Assembly: GCA_018971485.1 (NCBI GenBank)
Contig: JAGXAQ010000004.1
Coordinates: 1-64,000 of the forward strand
DNA length: 64,000 bases
Reading direction: 5' to 3'
Source: Pseudomonadota bacterium
Lineage (GTDB): Bacteria; Pseudomonadota; Gammaproteobacteria; Burkholderiales; REEB80
The notes below the pieces were generated by a model. The model worked only from the letters and a program-made list of their open reading frames with translations, had not been told where the DNA came from and made no database searches. Positions within the stretch are counted from its first letter, which is position 1. The number at the start of each line of letters is the position of its first letter. Below, piece by piece: positions 58,395 to 64,000 of this stretch. Made by a program: the position numbers and the translations under genes.

Positions 58395-58940
58395 ATGCCA
58401 CAGGATGTCAATCGCTGGATTTGGATAGATATGGAAATGACCGGCCTGTTGCCTGCTCAGGATCGGATTATAGAAGTAGCGCTGGTTGTGACTGATTCTG
58501 CCCTTGAAACTGTGGCCGAGGCACCAGTATGGATTGTTCATCAGGCGGATGAAGTGTTGGAAGGCATGGATGACTGGAACAAGGCGACCCATAAAAAATC
58601 CGGCCTGATTGAGAAAGTTAAGGGTTCGTCATTGAGTGAGGCAGAAGTGGAGGAGCTGGCTTTACAATTTCTTGGTGAGCATCTTCCTTCAGGGGTGTCT
58701 CCCATGTGCGGTAATTCAATTTGCCAGGACCGGCGCTTTCTCGCCCATTACATGCCTAAGCTTGAGCAGTATTTCCACTACCGTAATCTGGATGTCAGCA
58801 CATTAAAGGAATTGGCCAAGCGTTGGAAACCCGATGTCCATAAGGGATTCAAAAAGTCTGGCAAGCATGAAGCTCTTTTAGATATTTATGAATCAATTGA
58901 AGAGCTTAAATATTACCGTGATACATTTATTCGATTATAA
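58395..58940 (+). CDS. orn: Oligoribonuclease
   Basis: 181 residues, identical in length to the E. coli enzyme. DEDDh exonuclease: WIDMEMTGL (Asp, Glu), [11 protein letters not shown] (Asp), and the final [11 protein letters not shown] (His, Asp). It degrades di-ribonucleotides including pGpG from cyclic di-GMP turnover, relevant to the GGDEF protein at 33.4 kb. The ATG at 58395 follows AAGGAGA; the frame is open to 58341 but without support. Its 3' end overlaps that of glgA by 28 bases. Confidence 0.96.
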   Translation: MPQDVNRWIWIDMEMTGLLPAQDRIIEVALVVTDSALETVAEAPVWIVHQADEVLEGMDDWNKATHKKSGLIEKVKGSSLSEAEVEELALQFLGEHLPSGVSPMCGNSICQDRRFLAHYMPKLEQYFHYRNLDVSTLKELAKRWKPDVHKGFKKSGKHEALLDIYESIEELKYYRDTFIRL

Positions 58941-60379
58941 ACTTCAATGTACTGTTGGGCATTTCGTTTCCAGGAGAAATCCTGTTTCATTCCCTGTTTT
59001 ATTATCTTGTGCCAGCTGGCCTGTTGTTGATAACAGTTGAGTGCGAGTTTGACTGATGTTAAGAGCGCTTGTGACGTGGGTTCGTGAAACATGAACCCGG
59101 TTGCCTTGGATGGGTTTTTTCTGAAGTCAGCCACCGTATCTGCCAGCCCTCCCGTGGCATGAACTATTGGGGGTGTGCCATAGTGTTGACTATACATCTG
59201 GTTAAGTCCGCAAGGCTCATAACGTGAAGGCATGACAAACAGGTCTGCGCCTGCTGTGATCTGATGTGCCAGCGCTTCATCAAAGCCAATCCGAAGGGCT
59301 ATTTTTCCAGGGAATCGGCTGGCCAGATCGCGGAACTGATTTTCCAGAGGCGCTTCTCCATTGCCTAATATTGCAAGCTGGGCACCACTGCTGATAAGAA
59401 GAGGTGCTATTTCAATGAAGAGATCTAGCCCTTTTTGATAGGTCATTCGGCTTACAACCCCAATTAAAGGAGAATTTTGGGAATCCAGGCCCAGTTTTTT
59501 TTTGAGGGCCTGTTTACACTTTGACTTGTTTGCGAGATTGTCTCGGGAATAATGATGCTCAAGGAAAGGATCCCTGGCCGGATCCCATTCTGTTTCATGA
59601 ATGCCATTTAGAATACCGGTAAGGGCTTCTCTTCTTTCATGAAGGAGTCCGTTAAAACCAAATCCGAGTTCTTCCGTCTGAATCTCCTGCGCGTAGGTTG
59701 GGCTTACGGTAGTAATAGCATCAGAATATTGCAGGCCTGCCTTCATGAAAGAGACATGCCCGAAAAATTCCAGGCCGTTAAGATTATAGGCTTCCCAAGG
59801 AAGATCCAGTCTAGGAAGGATTAGCGGAGGAAAATTTCCCTGGAAAGCAAGGTTATGGATAGTCATTAGGCTGCTGGCATGTGGTTTTTTGCAAAAATGC
59901 AAATAAGCTGGGGCAAGCCCTGTTTGCCAGTCATTACAATGAACGATAGCTGGTGCGAACTGATGGGGGAGCTGAAAACATCCGATAGCTGCTGCAGCTT
60001 CGCCAAGTAGTCCAAAGCGCCAGACATTGTCCTGCCAATCTTTTCCACGGATATCCTGATAGGGTCCCCCTGTGCGGTGAAAATAGGGGGGATAGTCCAG
60101 CAGGTAAAGCGGTATATCTAGGGTTGGATGAATGGCTTTGATGATTCCAACATTTGTTCCAATTGAACTCAGAAACAAGTTGTCATGAGAGTGGGTTGTG
60201 GGGAGCGCTTCAAGTAAGGAGGGATATGCAGGGGTCAGGACGCGAATATCGACTCCAAGTTGCTGCAAGGCAGCTGGCAGCGAAGCTGAAACGTCCGCGA
60301 GCCCGCCTGTTTTGATAAAAGGTGAAATTTCAGACGTGACAAATAAAACGGCAAGCGTGTCAGATTTTTCCATATGCAT
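58913..60379 (-). CDS. glgA: Glycogen synthase
   Basis: 488 residues, glycosyltransferase family 5. The ADP-glucose site [13 protein letters not shown] is near the N-terminus, and the C-terminal segment [19 protein letters not shown] carries the catalytic glutamate region. It extends alpha-1,4-glucan chains. The start ATG at 60379 has another ATG two codons later. It is divergent from the gnd-zwf-pgl operon, which places glucan storage and glucose-6-phosphate oxidation at one locus. Confidence 0.93.
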   Translation of the reverse strand: MHMEKSDTLAVLFVTSEISPFIKTGGLADVSASLPAALQQLGVDIRVLTPAYPSLLEALPTTHSHDNLFLSSIGTNVGIIKAIHPTLDIPLYLLDYPPYFHRTGGPYQDIRGKDWQDNVWRFGLLGEAAAAIGCFQLPHQFAPAIVHCNDWQTGLAPAYLHFCKKPHASSLMTIHNLAFQGNFPPLILPRLDLPWEAYNLNGLEFFGHVSFMKAGLQYSDAITTVSPTYAQEIQTEELGFGFNGLLHERREALTGILNGIHETEWDPARDPFLEHHYSRDNLANKSKCKQALKKKLGLDSQNSPLIGVVSRMTYQKGLDLFIEIAPLLISSGAQLAILGNGEAPLENQFRDLASRFPGKIALRIGFDEALAHQITAGADLFVMPSRYEPCGLNQMYSQHYGTPPIVHATGGLADTVADFRKNPSKATGFMFHEPTSQALLTSVKLALNCYQQQASWHKIIKQGMKQDFSWKRNAQQYIEVYNRINVSR

Positions 60380-60519
60380 AAATTCAGGTGGTTGTGGAAG
60401 GGCTGGATTTGGGTCAAACGTTTAAACTTGTTATGATGATGTTAACACAACCTGTCATGCATTTTGCATGTCTGTGGCCTAAACGGCCTGTCAGAAACTT
60501 TTAAAGGAGGGAAAGACAC

Positions 60520-61431
60520 ATGCGGATTGGATTTTTAGGATTAGGCCGTATGGGAGCCAATATGGTCAGAAGATTACGGCAGTCCCAAGTTGATGTTGTG
60601 ATCTGGAACCGGCATTTTGAAGTGTCTGAACAGCTTGCGAAGGAAACAGGGGCTATTGCCAGGAAAGATCCGGGCTCTTTGGTAGCAGCATTGCCACAAC
60701 CCCGTATTGTTTGGGTGATGTTACCTGCAGGTGAAGCTACTTCAGGCATGGTTTCTGATCTATCGAATCTTTTGGGTCCGGGTGATCTGTTGGTTAATGG
60801 GGCAAATGAAAATTTTCACGCTGATCTGGAGTATGCCCATCTATTGTCGCAAAAAGGGGTGGATTTTATTGATGCAGGGGTATCTGGAGGAGTTTGGGGC
60901 CTAAAAAATGGCTATGCGATGATGCTGGGTGGAGACAAGAGTGCTATGTCGCGCCTTGAACCGATAGTTCGCATTCTGGCACCAGGGCCAGAGCAGGGGT
61001 GGGTGCATTGTGGCCCGGTTGGTTCTGGACATTATGCAAAAATGGTTCATAACGGGATAGAATACGGAATGATGCAGTCAATAGCTGAAGGGCTTGCCCT
61101 TCTTAGATCTAAGGAGTCTTTCGGGTATGATCTGGCTGCTGTGGCTGAATCCTGGCGTTATGGGAGTGTGATTCGTTCTTGGTTGCTGGATTTGACAGCG
61201 GAGTTTCTTTCAAAGGATGCGAGCCTGGCTGAAATTGAACCTTTTGTCTCAGATTCAGGAGAGGGCCGCTGGACAGCGATGGAAGCTATTGAACAGGGTG
61301 TACCAACGCCTGTGATGAGTCTTGCTTTGATGATGCGTTTTTCCAGCCAGGGCAACAATGATTATACGGCTAAATTGCTTGCAATGATGCGCAAGGGTTT
61401 TGGTGGCCATGCAGTGAAGGAGGAATCCTGA
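60520..61431 (+). CDS. gnd: 6-phosphogluconate dehydrogenase, decarboxylating, short form (YqeC/GndA type)
   Basis: 303 residues, much shorter than the 468-residue NADP enzyme of enterics. N-terminal nucleotide fold GFLGLGRMGANM, substrate region GVSGGVWGLKNGYAMMLGG, and catalytic lysine region HYAKMVHNGIEYGMMQ. Short-form enzymes often prefer NAD+, but the coenzyme cannot be proved here. A strong ribosome site (AAAGGAGGG) precedes it. It is the first gene of gnd-zwf-pgl. Confidence 0.93.
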   Translation: MRIGFLGLGRMGANMVRRLRQSQVDVVIWNRHFEVSEQLAKETGAIARKDPGSLVAALPQPRIVWVMLPAGEATSGMVSDLSNLLGPGDLLVNGANENFHADLEYAHLLSQKGVDFIDAGVSGGVWGLKNGYAMMLGGDKSAMSRLEPIVRILAPGPEQGWVHCGPVGSGHYAKMVHNGIEYGMMQSIAEGLALLRSKESFGYDLAAVAESWRYGSVIRSWLLDLTAEFLSKDASLAEIEPFVSDSGEGRWTAMEAIEQGVPTPVMSLALMMRFSSQGNNDYTAKLLAMMRKGFGGHAVKEES

Positions 61432-61433
61432 AC

Positions 61434-62924
61434 ATGGCTAAAGATATGAACTTTTTAACCCCCTGTAGTTTTGTTATTTTTGGTGCAACGGGTAATCTTG
61501 CCACTATCAAGCTTCTGCCGGCACTTTATAATCTTGAGATGGCCAACCGTTTACCAACAGCGCTTCATTTTGTTGCGATAGCCAGAAAGCAATGGCAACA
61601 GGCAGATTGGTCCACTCATGTTCATGATGTGCTTAAAGGCAGGTTTGCAGAGGGTTTCTCTGAAGAAATTTTTCAAAGGTTTATCAGCCGGTTCAGTTAT
61701 CTGAAAGGCGATCTTGATAATTCGCAATGCTATGCGGATCTGATCGAAGAACTAGGTAAGCCACGTGAAGGAGTGGCCTGTTCAAATATTATTTTCTATC
61801 TGGCATTAAAACCTGAGCAATATATCCCGGTTGTTCAACATTTGGATGAAGCAGGGCTGAATCGGCCTCAAAACTTTCATAGAATTGTAGTGGAAAAACC
61901 ATTTGGTACTGATCTTGAGACAGCTAAGCTTCTCAACCAGCGTTTGCATCAATCATTTGATGAAGAAAATATTTACCGCATTGATCACTATCTTGGCAAG
62001 GAAACTGTGCAGAATATGTTGGTTTTCCGCTTTGCTAATACTCTGATTGAACCTATCTGGAACCGTAATTATATCGATCATGTGCAGATTACTGTTGCGG
62101 AGGATATCGGGATTGGCAGTCGGGCTGATTACTATGATCAGGCTGGAGCCTTGCGGGATATGTTGCAGAACCATCTGATGCAGCTTTTAACTGTGGTTGC
62201 TATGGAACCTCCCCCATCCTTGGATGCAGATGCTGTTCGTGATGAAAAGGTAAAGGTTCTGCGTTCAATACGCCCGGTTCCCCGTCGAGCAGTTCAGGCC
62301 AGGGCTTTACGGGCTCAATATGCTGATGGAGTGATTGATGGGGAACAAGTGCCAGGTTATCAACATGAGCCTGGTGTAGAAAATAATTCTGTTACAGAAA
62401 CTTTTGTAGCAGCCAAGTTTTATATTGATAACTGGAGATGGAAGGGTGTCCCGTTTTATATGCGCACGGGCAAGCGATTGGCTAAATCCATGACAATGAT
62501 AGCTATTCGTTTTCATGATACACCGCAGCAGTTGTTTCGTGAAACTCCCCTGCAGGTCATTAGTCCAAACTGGATTTTGCTGTCGATTCATCCGGTCGAA
62601 AGCATGCAGATGGAAATCCACGTGAAACAGCCCGGGCTTTCTATGGAAACACGGGTAACCAAGCTTGCTGCGTCTTATCGAATGGATAATGAGGCACCTT
62701 TGGATGCATATGAGACATTGCTTTTAGATGTTATTGAGGGTGACAGAACCTTGTTTATCCGTTTTGATGAGGTTGAAATGGCCTGGCAGGTTGTAGATCC
62801 TATCATGAAGCAGTGGTCGCAGGATCAAGCTTATATTCCGAGCTATGCTGCAGGGAGCTGGGGACCTGAAGAGGCAAACCGGTTGTTTGATGATGACGAT
62901 CAGTTTTGGCGTAATGAGATTTAA
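61434..62924 (+). CDS. zwf: Glucose-6-phosphate 1-dehydrogenase
   Basis: 496 residues. Coenzyme site IFGATGNLATIKLLP and the active-site motif RIDHYLGKETVQN with the catalytic histidine. It oxidises glucose-6-phosphate to 6-phosphogluconolactone. It starts two bases after gnd; the ribosome site AGGAGGAA lies within the end of gnd. Confidence 0.96.
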   Translation: MAKDMNFLTPCSFVIFGATGNLATIKLLPALYNLEMANRLPTALHFVAIARKQWQQADWSTHVHDVLKGRFAEGFSEEIFQRFISRFSYLKGDLDNSQCYADLIEELGKPREGVACSNIIFYLALKPEQYIPVVQHLDEAGLNRPQNFHRIVVEKPFGTDLETAKLLNQRLHQSFDEENIYRIDHYLGKETVQNMLVFRFANTLIEPIWNRNYIDHVQITVAEDIGIGSRADYYDQAGALRDMLQNHLMQLLTVVAMEPPPSLDADAVRDEKVKVLRSIRPVPRRAVQARALRAQYADGVIDGEQVPGYQHEPGVENNSVTETFVAAKFYIDNWRWKGVPFYMRTGKRLAKSMTMIAIRFHDTPQQLFRETPLQVISPNWILLSIHPVESMQMEIHVKQPGLSMETRVTKLAASYRMDNEAPLDAYETLLLDVIEGDRTLFIRFDEVEMAWQVVDPIMKQWSQDQAYIPSYAAGSWGPEEANRLFDDDDQFWRNEI

Positions 62925-62926
62925 AA

Positions 62927-63616
62927 GTGCAGATTAAAAGAGTTCATATCTATGATAGCGTTGATGCAATGATGGAACGCTTAAGTCAGGCCGTGATACG
63001 TATCGCCCAGGAATCCATTTGTCGGCATGGACGGTTTGATATGGTGCTCAGTGGTGGGAATACCCCACAAAAGTTATATGCTTTATTGGCACGACAATCT
63101 GCGGACTGGTCAAAATGGCATATCTGGTTTGGCGATGAACGATGTTTAGCTCCTGAGGATTCGCAGCGGAATAGTTATATGGCAGCACAGATTTGGTTGC
63201 ACAGGGTTGCCATTCCTAAGGTTAATTTGCATGTAATTCCTGCTGAACTGGGTCGGGAGGGGGCAGAGGTTTATGCAAAGCTGTTGTCCGAAGTGCATGA
63301 ATTTGATTTAACTCTATTGGGTTTGGGTGAAGATGGTCATACAGCCAGTCTTTTTCCTGAAAATGCAGCTTTTTTAAAGGATTCCGATCTAACACAATTT
63401 GTTGCAAATTCCCCTAAGCCTCCTTCAGATCGTATTACAATGAGCGCTGGCCGCCTTTCCTTATCCCGCCAGGTTATTTTCCTGGTTTCTGGAAAAAGCA
63501 AGAAAAAAATATTGGCCTCTTGGCTTGCTGGTCAGAATATGCCAGCTGCACATATTGTTCCTCCGGAAGGAGTAGATATTGCTGTAAGCATGGACGCCTG
63601 GGGTATTGAAGCCTAA
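62927..63616 (+). CDS. pgl: 6-phosphogluconolactonase (DevB type)
   Basis: 229 residues. SGGNTPQKLYALLA, WFGDERCLAPEDSQRNSYMA and LLGLGEDGHTASLFP are family motifs. It hydrolyses the lactone made by Zwf. The GTG start lies two bases after the zwf stop; the ribosome site is weak, so translation is probably coupled. It completes the oxidative pentose phosphate branch in this operon. Confidence 0.94.
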   Translation: MQIKRVHIYDSVDAMMERLSQAVIRIAQESICRHGRFDMVLSGGNTPQKLYALLARQSADWSKWHIWFGDERCLAPEDSQRNSYMAAQIWLHRVAIPKVNLHVIPAELGREGAEVYAKLLSEVHEFDLTLLGLGEDGHTASLFPENAAFLKDSDLTQFVANSPKPPSDRITMSAGRLSLSRQVIFLVSGKSKKKILASWLAGQNMPAAHIVPPEGVDIAVSMDAWGIEA

Positions 63617-63664
63617 AATAAAGGTAAACCTTACGAAGTCACTGGTAGTTTATGAGGGGGGGAG

Positions 63665-64000
63665 ATGCACCGAGGTGTTCTGGCTGGCTTAATGGCCATG
63701 TTGGTTTTGAATGGCTGTACGACACTCACCCGAACGGAGCATATTTCGTCGCGTACTGAGTCTGGGATAATTATAGGGATTACACGAACGAGTCCGAACA
63801 GTAATGTAAGTTTTGGTTCTGTGGGCGGGATGCCTGGTTTTAGCTGGACGACTTCTTCCCCTACGGAAAACAGACAGGCTTACTTGGTGACAGTCAGGCT
63901 GGATAATGGTTCTAGCTTAACCCTTCCCATGAAAAATCTGGAGGGTTATCAAGTTGGTGATCGGGTTTTAATCGACGATGCAGGCATAAGGCATCGTTAG
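63665..64000 (+). CDS. Small outer-membrane-type lipoprotein, function unknown
   Basis: 111 residues ending at the last base of the window with its own TAG. A signal peptide with lipobox LNGC and Thr-Thr after the cysteine predicts a lipoprotein. The mature part is Ser/Thr-rich (TSPNSNVSFGSVGGMPGFSW), followed by a small beta-rich module (YLVTVRLDNGSSLTLP ... VGDRVLIDDAGI) like the C-terminal part of SlyB/Pcp-type lipoproteins but without their glycine-zipper. A purine-rich GAGGGGGGAG precedes the ATG. Confidence 0.75.
   Translation: MHRGVLAGLMAMLVLNGCTTLTRTEHISSRTESGIIIGITRTSPNSNVSFGSVGGMPGFSWTTSSPTENRQAYLVTVRLDNGSSLTLPMKNLEGYQVGDRVLIDDAGIRHR

Overview
The window looks like chromosome of a moderately AT-rich betaproteobacterium, probably of the Nitrosomonadales/Ferrovales/Burkholderiales kind. 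This is an inference from gene content and order: earP-efp with Arg32 in EF-P, glnE-ilvE-zf-CHCC-waaF, a giant AsmA-like protein followed by a nitrilase-family amidase and tldD, and rsgA / M48 protease / orn. I see no rRNA, CRISPR array, integrase or prophage structural gene.

Layout. 0.3-7.3 kb: an exported ankyrin protein, the ergothioneine pair egtB-egtD, a gamma-carbonic-anhydrase-like protein, a small unknown gene, an atypical SDR and a convergent ModE-type regulator. 7.3-9.0 kb: a dead IS200/IS605-type element (broken tnpA and tnpB, divergent). 9.0-13.8 kb: a DNA glycosylase, an MCP-cheR-cheD chemosensory group and two universal stress proteins. 13.8-17.4 kb (minus): gltX, tRNA-Ala(GGC), tRNA-Glu(UUC) and mnmC, which charges, encodes and modifies the same tRNA. 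17.6-23.1 kb: a tRNA-Val(CAC) followed by an accessory block of four minus-strand genes: a DNA methyltransferase, a NurA-domain nuclease, a HerA-type pump ATPase and an unknown small protein. Related inverted repeats lie at both edges and a perfect 24-bp palindrome lies upstream of the first gene. This is the best candidate for a poorly described system (a modification/resection defence cassette).

23.7-35.4 kb: katG, aas (lysophospholipid repair), an OFA-family transporter, dedA, the earP-efp translation pair, a diguanylate cyclase and a YfcG-like GST. 35.6-42.6 kb: tRNA-Gly(CCC), an ArsR-type regulator, tRNA-Ala(CGC) and a minus-strand efflux operon (TolC, lipoprotein adaptor, RND pump, DUF2892 membrane protein). 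42.8-57 kb: glnE, ilvE, zf-CHCC protein, waaF, acs, a YhdP-like envelope protein, a nitrilase-family amidase, tldD and rsgA. 57-64 kb: an M48 protease, orn, glgA, and a gnd-zwf-pgl oxidative pentose phosphate operon, ending with a small lipoprotein.

Most coding regions are ordinary housekeeping. Genes are tightly packed with several 1-bp stop/start overlaps (egtB/egtD, cheR/cheD, tolC/adaptor), and GTG or TTG starts are common. The accessory parts are the IS remnant and the HerA-NurA-methyltransferase block; the long non-coding stretches at 1.1-1.85 kb and 22.8-23.76 kb look like scarred junctions.
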